A DNA stretch of 64,000 nucleotides from a bacterium 1xD8-48 (GCA_009917455.1 QZDS01000015.1:1-64000); one strand, 5' to 3'. Numbered from the stretch's first letter, positions 26,336 to 37,480 are shown. Made by a program: numbers and translations. Notes: generated by a model not told the origin, from the sequence alone.

Positions 26336-27780
26336 ATGCTTGAAGAACAGGTTCAGGCTTTTGCCAGTGCGTTCGAAAAGGAACTGAAAGATAGTTTTTC
26401 TGAGTTGGCGGAAGGAGTGCAATTTTTTTACTCATAAGAAATTCTCAAAAAGAATATCCTTGGATTGTCGGTCCAAAAGATTATAGCTGGTCGGCATTTT
26501 CCGGTATGAAAGAAAACGAGGCGTGGCTGGAATATTTTCAGACGATTATAAACGAAACAGATGAGGATTCAGATAAAGAAATAAGTGAAGTTCTCAGAAG
26601 GTCTGCAGAAAAGGAAAAGATTATATATTATTTTTGTGAGAAAGGCAAAGATGATTCGTGGATAAAAGAAAAGAGCTTTGGAGGCAAAAAGGACGTTCTC
26701 TGGCTGGTACGCGGGAAGGTAAGGGGAGAAGCTGTATCAGCGATACTCAGGGATGTTATGGAGAAAACCAGAGAAGAACTGTCGGACCTGATTTTTCTGT
26801 CTTATTATAGACAGATACCCTACATAGAGGAAAGACTTTTCCGGGCTGTGAAAAATAAAGAGGAGATTCGAAATAGCTATACGGAAAGTCTCTGTAAAAA
26901 ATCAGGGGGAATTGACAGAGAATTTATCTCTCTTATTTCTGCAAGGAAATATGAAAAGAGAGAATTATTTTCCAGAATTTATTTAGGAGAATTGCCGCAA
27001 AGCCAAATGGAGATTTCCTTTGAGGGAAGGAACAGCAGTAAATGGAAATTTTCCAGTGGAAATCTCAGGTTCGTCAGGAAGGTTCTTGAAACGGCAAAAG
27101 GCGAAAGGGTACTGGTGGTTGGCAGGGAAGGGGAAGAACAGGTGATGAGGGGAATTGCGACCTTGGGAGAAAGTGTTGGAAATCAGATTACATTTAATGG
27201 CTATTTAAAATGGAAGCTGACAGGTAACGGCAGGGAGCTTTTGCATTATGAAGAAGGAAGATTTCATTTTTCAGATGAAAAACAGACAGAAGTGATGGGA
27301 CTTGACGCGTTACATTTAGAGAATGAAAAGGATATTAAGGATACTATTTATGCTTTGAAGGAACAGGCGCATGGAACTTCGGCGGTATTCTTAGATGGCA
27401 AAGCGTTTGAAGATGAGCTTGACAGGCTTGACAGGAATAATCGTTTATGCAGAATAAAGCCCGTTTCCATTTCTAAATCAGAGTATGGTGAGGAAGAAAA
27501 AAAGAGGTTCAGGGAACTTTTGATTGGACTATCGGCTATAGACGGAGCGTTGATAGCAGATTATCAGGGAAATATACATGCGATTGGCGCGATACTGGAT
27601 GGCGAAAGCGTTGTTGAAGCGGATATGGCCAGAGGGGCAAGATATAATTCCCTGAAAAATTATGTGAACTGGCTGGTAGGATGCAGAGAATATGAGCGCA
27701 ATCAGTGCTTTGCGGTTATTATTTCAGAGGACGGCGGGATAGATGTGGAGATTGCCGATACTGGTGGAGAGAAAGTGTAA
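26336..27780 (+). pseudogene. DisA_N (DAC) nucleotide cyclase gene, frameshifted in a T run
   Basis: Predicted diadenylate-cyclase-type enzyme. Translation from ATG 26336 (MLEEQVQAFASAF, with AAGGGA upstream) runs to a stop at 26435; a second frame without break, carrying LLIRNSQKEYPWIVGPKDYSW, continues to 27780. Adding one T to the seven-T run at 26423-26429 joins them into one protein of about 481 residues. The N-terminal ~330 residues are an unrecognised domain. The C-terminal DAC domain shows AIDGALIADYQGNIHAIG, RGARYNS (positions 27631-27651) and VIISEDGGIDV. The usual RHR motif is replaced by RYN. The shorter frame from ATG 26506 lacks a ribosome site. A real frameshift, phase variation and sequencing error all remain possible. 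Confidence 0.75.
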
Positions 27781-27787
27781 GCACCGC

Positions 27788-28579
27788 TTATAATTCCTCA
27801 TGAGGCAGTATCCTTTCCGCATACTCCCCCGGCGCGCATCCGCAGTATGTCTTAAAATACCGGGAAAAATGCGCCTGATTATGAAAACCGCACAGCTGCG
27901 CAACTTCTTTTACCTGCAGGGCCTCGTTGCTCAGCAGGTTTTTTGCTTTTTCCAGACGGGCGCGGAGTAAATCATTTTTGGGGGTGGAGGAAAAAAAGCT
28001 GCGGTAATAGGCGTAAAACTGGCTCTTTTCCATATTCATACATTTGCAGAGACGTTCCATGTTCCAGTCCTCTCCGCACTCGGTAAGCATTTTAAGACGC
28101 AGATTTTGAAATAAGGGATAGAGGTTTCCGGCATTTTCTTTTTGGGCGGAAGCCTCTGTGAGCCCGCGGGCGATGGTCAGGAACAAAAGGGTTATCAGGG
28201 AATGAACGGCCTCTTCCTGGTAGGAAAGAGGTGAAAAATACTCCATCTGCAATCGGGAGATACAGGAATTTATCTGGTCTGTGTTGTTCGTATAAAAAAC
28301 AGTGTTTTCGGGGAGATGGAAACACTCAGCCGGATTTTTATCGGAAGAAAAGTGAAGATAGCTGTTGTAAAACCGGCGCACGGCCTGATAGTGCTGAGGC
28401 GTACCGGGAGTATAAAGAATACAGGCGTTTTCCCGGGTGATGACAAGCCGTTCCTCTAAATAGACCTTCATGGGGGATTTGAGCATGAGAAAAAGGAAAT
28501 CGCCGCTTCCCGAGGGGCGGAAAATAGTGTCGTAGTCCTGATTGGAACGGTTGTATTCACAAAAATTCAGTTTATACAT
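27788..28579 (-). CDS. AraC family transcriptional regulator
   Basis: 263 residues. An N-terminal cupin-like sugar-sensing domain (ITRENACILYTPGTPQHY) is followed by the two helix-turn-helix motifs of AraC proteins (WNMERLCKCMNMEKSQFYAYY and VKEVAQLCGFHNQAHFSRYF, residues about 165-250). AGGGAG 8 bases before ATG 28579 fixes the start over an upstream frame extension. It is divergent from the GH51 and GH31 genes, so it is likely their activator; the GH51 promoter has a good -10 (TATAAT, 28676-28681) but no -35, as expected for activator dependence. Confidence 0.88.
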   Translation of the reverse strand: MYKLNFCEYNRSNQDYDTIFRPSGSGDFLFLMLKSPMKVYLEERLVITRENACILYTPGTPQHYQAVRRFYNSYLHFSSDKNPAECFHLPENTVFYTNNTDQINSCISRLQMEYFSPLSYQEEAVHSLITLLFLTIARGLTEASAQKENAGNLYPLFQNLRLKMLTECGEDWNMERLCKCMNMEKSQFYAYYRSFFSSTPKNDLLRARLEKAKNLLSNEALQVKEVAQLCGFHNQAHFSRYFKTYCGCAPGEYAERILPHEEL

Positions 28580-28689
28580 AATAATGCTCCCTTTTTGTTT
28601 CGAGGATAACATATGACCGGAAGAAAAGTCAAATATACCGGAGAAAATGAGATGGGAAAAAGGGCTGTCCGGACTTATAATAAAAATAA

Positions 28690-30267
<1,578 letters not shown>

Positions 30268-30287
30268 AACAGACTGGGAGAAATCAC

Positions 30288-32285
30288 ATGAAATATTTCG
30301 AGGAAAAAAACGGCGCTTTAATTTTCCGGGAAAACGGGGAGACGGTAAAAGTTGAAGGCTGGGCAGAGAACAGCCTCAGGGTAAGAGGAGGGATTCTTAC
30401 CGATATTTCGGAGGAAAGCATTGCGCTTCTTCCGTCAAAGCCGCTTTCGCCGGAAATAAAGATTGAGGAAAGGCGGGCCAGCATTACCAATGGCAAAATC
30501 AAGGCGGTGCTGGAGGTGCAGACATGGGGAAACGCCCTGCAGATTACCTTTTTAAATCAGAAAAACGAGGTGCTGCTGAGAGAAATTTCCGACGGTGGCG
30601 CGCTCTGCAAGAGAGCGCGCCATTACAAAACGCTGCCTGGGGGAGGGTTTCTCCTGAAAGCTTCCTTTGAGTCCAATCCTTTCGAAAAGATTTACGGAAT
30701 GGGACAATACCAGCAGGAAAAGATGAATTTAAAGGGCTGTAATCTGGAGCTGGCGCACAGAAATTCCCAGGCCAGCGTTCCTTTTTATATTTCCAGTCTG
30801 GGGTACGGCTTTTTGTGGCACAATGCGGCAATCGGCGAGGTGCATTTCGGCTTAAATACCACCGAGTGGGTGGCGGAGAGCACAAGACAGCTGGACTACT
30901 GGATTACCGCGGGGGATACGCCGGCGGAAATTGAGGAAAATTATGCAGAGGTTGCAGGCAAAGCGCCGATGATGCCGGAGTATGGTCTGGGCTTCTGGCA
31001 ATGCAAGCTGCGTTATTACAATCAGGAGCAGGTTATCAGAATCGCGGAGGAGTATAAAAAGAGGGAGATTCCTCTGGACGTCCTGGTGATTGACTATTTC
31101 CACTGGCCGAGGTGCGGGGATTACCGGTTTGACGAGGAGTATTTCCCGAATCCGAAAAAGATGGTGGAGCGGCTTCACGAGCTGGGAATCGAAACCATGG
31201 TTTCCGTCTGGCCCCAGGTGGATACCCGAAGCGAAAATTATGAGGAGATGAAGCAGCAGGGGCTTCTGGTAAAGATTAATTCCGGGATTGATGTGCAGAT
31301 GCTTTTTGACGGCAACAATGTATTTATGGACGCCACCAACCCCAGAACCCGTGAATATGTGTGGGGAAAGATAAAGAAAAATTATGCAGACCTTGGCATC
31401 AACGCTTTCTGGCTGGACGAGGCGGAGCCGGAGTTTGCCACCTATGATTTTGACAATTACCGTTATTATGCGGGGCCGGTTGCGGAAAAGGGAAATATTT
31501 ATCCCAGAGAATATGCAAGGCTGTTCTACGAGGGGCAAAGGGCAAACGGCCAGAAGGAGATTGTAAATCTTATCAGATGCGCGTGGGTGGGAAGCCAGAA
31601 ATACGGCGCGCTGGTGTGGTCGGGCGATATTTTTTCCTCCTATGAGGATTTACGGAAACAGATATGCGCAGGACTCCATATGGGACTTGCCGGAATCCCA
31701 TGGTGGACTACAGATATCGGCGGCTTTCACGGCGGCGTGACGGAGGATGAAGGGTTCAGAGAACTGCTTATCAGGTGGTTCCAGTTTGGAACCTTCTGCC
31801 CGGTAATGCGGATTCACGGCAGCAGGCTTCCCTTTACCCCGATTGTCAACAAGGCCGGAGAGGTGCGGGAAAAGACCGGAGCGGACAATGAAATCTGGAG
31901 CTTCGGTGAGGAGGCTTATCCTGTCCTTAGGAAGTTCATAGGTATCAGGGAGCGCATGAGGGATTATACCAGAGAGCTTATGCGTCAGGCTCATGAAAAG
32001 GGAAGTCCGGTTATGAGAACGCTGTTTTATGAGTTCCCGGCAGATGATAATTGCTGGGATATCACGGACTCCTATATGTTTGGCCCGGATATTCTGGTGG
32101 CGCCCGTGGTGCATGAGGGTGCGAGAAGCAGGCAGGTATATCTGCCAAAGGACGCGGAATGGGTGCTGGCAGGAAGCGGAAAGCGCTATGAGGGCGGTAA
32201 GAGTTATGAGATAGAGGCGCCGATTGAAACTTTGCCGGTGTTTTTAAGGGATGGAAGACAGGGGTATCTGGTGGAGATGTTATAA
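30288..32285 (+). CDS. GH31 alpha-xylosidase-like glycosidase
   Basis: 665 residues, cytoplasmic. N-terminal beta-sandwich, TIM barrel with nucleophile D377 in FWLDEAEPE, a second acid region near RWFQFGTFCPVMRIHGSR, and C-terminal beta domains. The barrel start DVLVIDYFHWPRCGDYRFD resembles alpha-xylosidases of Firmicutes, and the pairing with an arabinofuranosidase fits breakdown of xyloglucan or substituted xylan fragments. GH31 also includes alpha-glucosidases, so specificity is inferred. TGGGAGAAA lies before the ATG, 20 bases after the GH51 stop. Confidence 0.87.
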   Translation: MKYFEEKNGALIFRENGETVKVEGWAENSLRVRGGILTDISEESIALLPSKPLSPEIKIEERRASITNGKIKAVLEVQTWGNALQITFLNQKNEVLLREISDGGALCKRARHYKTLPGGGFLLKASFESNPFEKIYGMGQYQQEKMNLKGCNLELAHRNSQASVPFYISSLGYGFLWHNAAIGEVHFGLNTTEWVAESTRQLDYWITAGDTPAEIEENYAEVAGKAPMMPEYGLGFWQCKLRYYNQEQVIRIAEEYKKREIPLDVLVIDYFHWPRCGDYRFDEEYFPNPKKMVERLHELGIETMVSVWPQVDTRSENYEEMKQQGLLVKINSGIDVQMLFDGNNVFMDATNPRTREYVWGKIKKNYADLGINAFWLDEAEPEFATYDFDNYRYYAGPVAEKGNIYPREYARLFYEGQRANGQKEIVNLIRCAWVGSQKYGALVWSGDIFSSYEDLRKQICAGLHMGLAGIPWWTTDIGGFHGGVTEDEGFRELLIRWFQFGTFCPVMRIHGSRLPFTPIVNKAGEVREKTGADNEIWSFGEEAYPVLRKFIGIRERMRDYTRELMRQAHEKGSPVMRTLFYEFPADDNCWDITDSYMFGPDILVAPVVHEGARSRQVYLPKDAEWVLAGSGKRYEGGKSYEIEAPIETLPVFLRDGRQGYLVEML

Positions 32286-32317
32286 GTGGTATAGCTGGCG
32301 GTGCGACATTCAGATAT

Positions 32318-32432
32318 AGTCATATTCCTTCGTCGGCACGCTCTCGCTCTATAAAAACGCAGCAGTGGCAGGTTCGTGAAAAACCTCACCAACCACTGGC
32401 GTTTTTATAAGGCCTCCTTCAGGAATATGACT
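32318..32432. repeat. palindromic repeat element, copy 1
   Basis: A nested hairpin. Outer stem AGTCATATTCCT (32318-32329) with AGGAATATGACT (32421-32432); inner stem TATAAAAACGC (32350-32360) with GCGTTTTTATA (32399-32409); a further AGTGG/CCACT and AGGTT/AACCT pairing inside. The core shares TTCGTCG, CACGCTC, CGCTCTATAAAAACGCAGC and CTCCTT blocks with copy 2. No open frame. Confidence 0.8.
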
Positions 32433-32597
32433 CTCTCTGAACTGTGTATTGACAGGCTGATGTTATGGAAATTTTGGGCGGGGAAGGTGTGTCATACCTA
32501 GCCGGCACAGTTGGGAAAGGGACACCATGTGAGACAGGATACCTTTCACTAAGCCATACCAAATTATAATATCACTGGCAAGCCTAAGCCAGCTCAT

Positions 32598-32738
32598 AAG
32601 GTTTTGCCTGTCCTTAAGGAGCCCTTATAAAAACGTCGGTGGTTAGCGAGGTATCGAGATGCGCAGCAGCTCGCGAGCTTATCCACCGCTGCGTTTTTAT
32701 AGAGCGGGAGCGTGGCGACGAAGGACAGGCAAAACCTT
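32598..32738. repeat. palindromic repeat element, copy 2 (opposite orientation)
   Basis: Outer stem AAGGTTTTGCCTGTCCTT (32598-32615) pairs perfectly over 18 bases with 32721-32738. Inner stem TATAAAAACG (32626-32635) pairs with CGTTTTTATA (32692-32701), then CGGTGG/CCACCG. The core is copy 1 in reverse, with a longer loop containing the palindrome AGCTCGCGAGCT. The outer stems of the two copies differ in sequence yet each is self-complementary. The 160 bases between the copies hold nothing recognisable. Confidence 0.8.
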
Positions 32739-32763
32739 TTGAGCGTCCCGCCCTTGCCCCCTT

Positions 32764-34188
32764 TCAATCATCCTCCCAGTCATCAGCCAGCGGCAGGGAA
32801 AAAATAAACTCCGACCCCACGCCCTCCGTACTGATTACATTAATATGCTCTCCATGGGCGTGGATAATTTCCTTCGTAATAGACAATCCAAGCCCCGTCC
32901 CTTTTTTGTCTTTTCCCCGGGACAAATCGGATTTATAAAATCTGTCCCAGATAAGCTTCAAGTCGTCCTTGGGGATACCGATTCCACTGTCCTTCACGGA
33001 AATGAAAACCTTATTATGCTTTTCCGTGGTTTCGATTTTAATAATAGAGTCAAAATGGCTGAATTTAATGGCATTGTCCAGAAGGTTATAGAGCACCTGC
33101 TGGATTTTTCCCACATCCGCGTTCACGAACAGCTCGTCGCCTGTCAGAATCAGCTCAATCGCCATGGTCCTGCTTTTGCAGGTCCCCTCAAAGGAGGCGG
33201 CGGTGTCGCGGATGATGCGGTTGATATCAAAAATGCTCTTGTCCAGCAGGATTCCTTTGGTATTCAGGTTATTTAAGGTCAGCAGGCTGTTGGTAAGCTT
33301 AATCAGCCGTTCGGTTTCATTTAGGACGATGGTTACATATTTCTCATAAAGCTCCGGGGGAATGGTTCCGTCCAGCATGGCTTCCAGATAGCCCTTGATG
33401 GAGGTTAAGGGGGAACGGAAATCATGGGAAACGTTTGCCACGAATTTTTTCTGGTCGTCCTCGGATCGTGCAATCTCGCTGGCCATGTAGGAAAGGGTGG
33501 CGCCCAGATAACCTATCTCGTCCTCGCTTTCAATTTGAAATTCATAATGCATATTTCCGGAGGCATACTGCTCCGTGGCTTCGGTGATTTTCCGCAGGGG
33601 CAGGTATACCATTTCCGTAAAGAAAATCAGGATAATCATGGAAAGCAGAAACAGTATAATCAGCATCAGGTATGAAATGTTTAAAAGGCTGTTGCAGGAA
33701 GCGGTAATGTTGCTCAATGGGTAGTGAATCACCACATATCCTTTTACCTTATAATTGGAAGTGATTGGGGCGAATACGCTGAGCTGGTCTTCTTTAAAAC
33801 TGTCAAAAAAAGTACCGGTGGTATAGTAGGAATTTCCCGTGCCGGTGGGGTCAAAGCCCTCGATGACGGTTTCATTTTCCACATCAACAGGCGCTTTGGA
33901 ATTTAAGACCATCCGCCCCGAGGGATTGATAATCCACAAGGTGGCGGAGAGGTAGGTATCCAGGGCGTCCAGTTGTTTTTTTACGGTGTCCAGCGAGGTT
34001 TCATTGTTATATAAATCGGAGGCGTAGGTATTGGCGATCAGGGTGGCCTCACGGTAAAGGGCTTCCGCCCGTTCCCGCTTTAACTGCTCCATGGTCATAT
34101 TGCTTACAAAGGTGGCGACCACCACAAAGCCGAAGAAGCCGAAAATAAAATAGGCCAGCAGAAATTTTAAGTAGAGGGTTTTTCTCAT
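32764..34188 (-). CDS. sensor histidine kinase (HAMP, OmpR-class partner)
   Basis: 474 residues. Transmembrane helices at about 8-28 and 170-192 flank an extracellular sensor domain of about 140 residues; HAMP follows (VYLPLRKITEATEQYASGN). Phosphoacceptor H255 lies in VSHDFRSPLTSIKGYLE; the ATPase part has LYNLLDNAIKFSH, VKDSGIGIPKDDL and GTGLGLSITKEI. All catalytic boxes are intact. Its ATG overlaps the stop of the response-regulator gene by 4 bases, so both are made from one mRNA. The stimulus is unknown. Confidence 0.93.
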   Translation of the reverse strand: MRKTLYLKFLLAYFIFGFFGFVVVATFVSNMTMEQLKRERAEALYREATLIANTYASDLYNNETSLDTVKKQLDALDTYLSATLWIINPSGRMVLNSKAPVDVENETVIEGFDPTGTGNSYYTTGTFFDSFKEDQLSVFAPITSNYKVKGYVVIHYPLSNITASCNSLLNISYLMLIILFLLSMIILIFFTEMVYLPLRKITEATEQYASGNMHYEFQIESEDEIGYLGATLSYMASEIARSEDDQKKFVANVSHDFRSPLTSIKGYLEAMLDGTIPPELYEKYVTIVLNETERLIKLTNSLLTLNNLNTKGILLDKSIFDINRIIRDTAASFEGTCKSRTMAIELILTGDELFVNADVGKIQQVLYNLLDNAIKFSHFDSIIKIETTEKHNKVFISVKDSGIGIPKDDLKLIWDRFYKSDLSRGKDKKGTGLGLSITKEIIHAHGEHINVISTEGVGSEFIFSLPLADDWEDD

Positions 34189-34886
34189 CTTTTTACCTCA
34201 AATTTATAACCGATGCCCCAGATGGTGGCAAGGCGCCAGCCCGGATGGTCGTCTATTTTTTCACGAAGACGTTTGATATGTACGTCTACGGTTCTGGTAT
34301 CGCCGATATAGCCGTAACCCCAGATTTGGTCGAGGAGCTGTTCCCTCGTAAACACATGGTTGGGCGAGGATGCGAGGAAATACAAAAGCTCTAGCTCCTT
34401 GGGAGGCATTTCCACGGTTTTTCCTCGATAGATAACGGAGTAATTTGTGCGGTTCACAACAAGGTCGGGATATTCCACACATTCAATATCCGGCGTTTTA
34501 TCGGCGGCGGGAGCGGGCTTGTATCTGCGAAGCACAGCCTTTACCCTTGCCACAAGCTCCTTGGAATCAAAGGGCTTTTCCATGTAGTCGTCTGCGCCTA
34601 ATTCCAGACCAAGCACCTTGTCGAAAATTTCGCCCTTTGCGGACAGCATAATAATGGGTGTGGAGGATTTGGCCCGGATTTCCCGGCACACCTGATAGCC
34701 GTCGATGCCGGGCAGCATCAAATCAAGCAGAATTAAGTTGGGCGCAAAGGAATCCGCAAGGAGAAGGGCGCTTTCCCCGTCGCCGGCAATTTTGGTTTCA
34801 AAGCACTCCTTTGTAAGGTATAAGGATATCAGCTCGGCAATATTGTTGTCGTCGTCTACAATTAAAATTTTTTGTCTGTTTACCAT
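34185..34886 (-). CDS. OmpR/PhoB-family response regulator
   Basis: 233 residues. Receiver domain with acidic pocket DDD at 11-13, phosphorylated D55 in LLDLMLPG and Lys in EKPFDSKELVARV; C-terminal winged helix (MPPKELELLYFLASSP, TVDVHIKRLREKID). Directly upstream of, and overlapping, its cognate kinase. AGAGGAAT-type site upstream of ATG. Targets not visible. Typical Firmicute pair of cell-envelope or antibiotic response type, but that assignment would be a guess. Confidence 0.94.
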   Translation of the reverse strand: MVNRQKILIVDDDNNIAELISLYLTKECFETKIAGDGESALLLADSFAPNLILLDLMLPGIDGYQVCREIRAKSSTPIIMLSAKGEIFDKVLGLELGADDYMEKPFDSKELVARVKAVLRRYKPAPAADKTPDIECVEYPDLVVNRTNYSVIYRGKTVEMPPKELELLYFLASSPNHVFTREQLLDQIWGYGYIGDTRTVDVHIKRLREKIDDHPGWRLATIWGIGYKFEVKR

Positions 34887-34951
34887 ATCATTCCTCTCAT
34901 TTCCATGCCGCTTTTTGAAGATGGCATAAGGCTGTCCGAAGCTTTCTTTTC

Positions 34952-37342
34952 TCAGTCTTTGAAGGTTACGATGGTTACGCCGCTGTCGCCTTCTCCAAAT
35001 TCGCCGAGACGGTAGGATTTTACATACCTGATTTTCTTTAAATGGCTATGGACTGCGCTGCGTAAAGCGCCGGTTCCTTTACCGTGCACCACTCTGACGT
35101 TTGGCAGGTGGGCTAAATAAGCGTCGTCCAGATATTTGTCAAGCTCGACCAGAGCCTCGTCCACGGTACGGCCAAGCAAATTGATTTCAGAAGAAATCGA
35201 CATGGACTTTGACATTTTAATTTTGCCTGAGTGCCCGGAGCGGCTTTTCTGTAAAGCGGAAATTCCGGGAGGGGTTTCGTCCGCAATCCGCATCAAATCC
35301 TTTACGTTCGCCTGGGAGCGCATGATTCCGCACTGTACAAACAGATTCCCTTTATGGTCGGGAAGGCTGCTTACGGTTCCCGTAAGCCCCATGGTGACAA
35401 TCTTCACGCTGTCGCCGATTTTGAGCTGTTCCGGTTTCAGCTTCCCGCCCTTTTCGCCGGCAGGATTTTTTACTGTCAGTTTTTCGTTTTTCTTTCCGAT
35501 TTCACCCCGGAGCCGCTCTCTTGTCTTTTCCAAATCCTTCAGGGAAGCGCCGGGGCCGGCCTTCTGATAGACGCGGATGGTTTCGTCGGCGAAATCCTTG
35601 GCGTCCTGCAGAATCTGTCTGGCCTGCTCGTTGGCATCCCGCAGAATGCGGTCTTTGTTTTTGTCTATTTTTTCATTCTTTGCCTGAAGCTTTTCCTTCA
35701 GGGCTTTGATTTCCTCTTTGTAGGAGACAATCTCCAGACGCTCGTTTTCAATGGTTACCCGGCTGTTTTCAAGGTCGGTGAGCAAGTCTTCAAAGCTCTT
35801 GTCCGCGGTGGTAATCTGCCCTCTGGCGGCTTCAATGATATAATCCGGAAGCCCTAACTTGGAGGAAATGGCAAAGGCGTTGCTCTTTCCGGGGATTCCG
35901 ATAAGGAGCCGGTAGGTGGGGGCTAAGGTTTCCACGTTAAACTCGCAGCAGGCGTTTTCCACAAAGGAGGTGGAAAGGGCATACACCTTAAGCTCGCTGT
36001 AGTGGGTGGTTGCCATGGTGCGGATACCCCTGGTGTGGAGGTGGTCCAAAATGGCGATGGCCAGCGCGGCGCCCTCTGTAGGGTCGGTGCCGGCGCCCAG
36101 CTCGTCAAAAAGACACAGGGAGTTTTCGTCCGCATTTTTTAATATGGATACAATACTGGTCATATGGGAGGAAAAGGTACTGAGACTCTGCTCGATGCTC
36201 TGTTCGTCGCCGATGTCCGCAAAAACCTCCGTAAACAGGGAAAGCTCGGAACGGTCAAGGGCGGGAATGTGAAGCCCGGCCTGCCCCATCAGGGTAAAAA
36301 GCCCCACCGTCTTTAAGGAAACGGTTTTGCCGCCGGTGTTGGGGCCGGTGACAACCAAAAGGTCAAAATCCTTTCCCAGATGAATGTCAATGGGAACCAC
36401 CTTTTTAGACGGCAGCAGAGGATGGCGTCCCTTTCGGATATTGATATAATGCTCCTCGTTAAAAAGTGGCATGGTCGCATTTTCCTCCATGGCAAGGGAG
36501 GCTTTTGCAAATATAAAGTCCAGAGCGGTCATTGCCCGCTGGTTTTCTCTGATTTCATGGATATGCTCGCCGGCCTTTCCGCTTAAGGAGGCCAGAACGG
36601 CCTCGATTTCCTCTTTTTCCCTGATGGCAAGCTCCCGCAGCTGATTGTTCAGGTTTACAATGGCGGCAGGCTCGATAAAAAAGGTGGAGCCGGTGGAGGA
36701 CTGGTCGTGAACCATGCCGGACACCTGATTTTTATACTCCGCCTTTACGGGGATACAGTATCTGTTATCGCGCATGGTAATGACGGCGTCCTGCAGATAG
36801 CTTCTATAAGAGCCGTTTACCATGGAATTTAGCTGGGAATGGATTTTGTCGCCGGTCTGGGCAATGGAGCGTCTCACATGCTTTAAGCCCGGACTTGCGT
36901 CGTCGGCAATTTCATCCTCGGAAAGGATACAGTGGCTGATTTCCTTGGCCAGGGCGGTCAGAGGCTCCAGCGTCTGGAAGTAGCCGGTCAGGGAGGTTTC
37001 CATTTCTTCCCCCCGCGCGCCTTTTCCATAGGCTTTTATTCTGCTCACGTTATCTAAGAGCCCGGCGATTTTTAAAAGCTCGGAAGCGGACAGAGAGCTG
37101 CCGATTTCCAGACTGCGCAGGGAATAAGAGACGTCCCTGTTGCCGCCAAAGGAAGTGGAGCCTTTGGCAAAAAGCATGGAAAGCGCGTCCGAAGTTTCCT
37201 GCTGGGCAATGGTGATGTCGGACAGATTATCAAAAGGCTTTAAATCCCTGCAAAGGGCCCTCCCTGGCTCGGAGGTGGCCTTTGCGGTTAATAAATCGAT
37301 TATTTTTGTATATTCCAATGTGCGTAAAGCTTTTTCATTCAT
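34952..37342 (-). CDS. mutS2: endonuclease MutS2
   Basis: MutS-family ATPase with a C-terminal nuclease, acting on recombination intermediates or collided ribosomes in related bacteria. 796 residues, standard length. N-terminal core and clamp, Walker A GPNTGGKT, Walker B LCLFDELGAGTDPTEGA, the coiled-coil KOW linker, and a Smr domain (INLLGRTVDEALVELD, VRVVHGKGTGALR). The Smr LDLRG motif appears as INLLGR. GGGAGAAG before ATG 37342 (MNEKALRTLEY) fixes the start; the frame extension upstream is not family-like. Confidence 0.95.
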   Translation of the reverse strand: MNEKALRTLEYTKIIDLLTAKATSEPGRALCRDLKPFDNLSDITIAQQETSDALSMLFAKGSTSFGGNRDVSYSLRSLEIGSSLSASELLKIAGLLDNVSRIKAYGKGARGEEMETSLTGYFQTLEPLTALAKEISHCILSEDEIADDASPGLKHVRRSIAQTGDKIHSQLNSMVNGSYRSYLQDAVITMRDNRYCIPVKAEYKNQVSGMVHDQSSTGSTFFIEPAAIVNLNNQLRELAIREKEEIEAVLASLSGKAGEHIHEIRENQRAMTALDFIFAKASLAMEENATMPLFNEEHYINIRKGRHPLLPSKKVVPIDIHLGKDFDLLVVTGPNTGGKTVSLKTVGLFTLMGQAGLHIPALDRSELSLFTEVFADIGDEQSIEQSLSTFSSHMTSIVSILKNADENSLCLFDELGAGTDPTEGAALAIAILDHLHTRGIRTMATTHYSELKVYALSTSFVENACCEFNVETLAPTYRLLIGIPGKSNAFAISSKLGLPDYIIEAARGQITTADKSFEDLLTDLENSRVTIENERLEIVSYKEEIKALKEKLQAKNEKIDKNKDRILRDANEQARQILQDAKDFADETIRVYQKAGPGASLKDLEKTRERLRGEIGKKNEKLTVKNPAGEKGGKLKPEQLKIGDSVKIVTMGLTGTVSSLPDHKGNLFVQCGIMRSQANVKDLMRIADETPPGISALQKSRSGHSGKIKMSKSMSISSEINLLGRTVDEALVELDKYLDDAYLAHLPNVRVVHGKGTGALRSAVHSHLKKIRYVKSYRLGEFGEGDSGVTIVTFKD

Positions 37343-37480
37343 AAATCTTCTCCCTGTCCCCACGGCAAGGCGGGGACATTCTGTCCACAATAAGGCAGCA
37401 CCATGCAATCCGGTGCATGAAAATGTAACGTTATGCTTATTATACATAATTCTGTGGGAATTGAAAACCTTTTCGAAATT

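Noticed and set aside
26422-26437. Programmed -1 ribosomal frameshift in the cyclase gene
   Set aside because: The run reads A TTT TTT in the upstream frame, which fits slippage only loosely, and no clear stimulatory hairpin follows. A missing T is simpler; slippage on T7 is kept as an alternative.
32440-32597. A small RNA or gene between the two palindromic repeats
   Set aside because: No promoter pair, conserved structure or open frame could be supported in these 158 bases.
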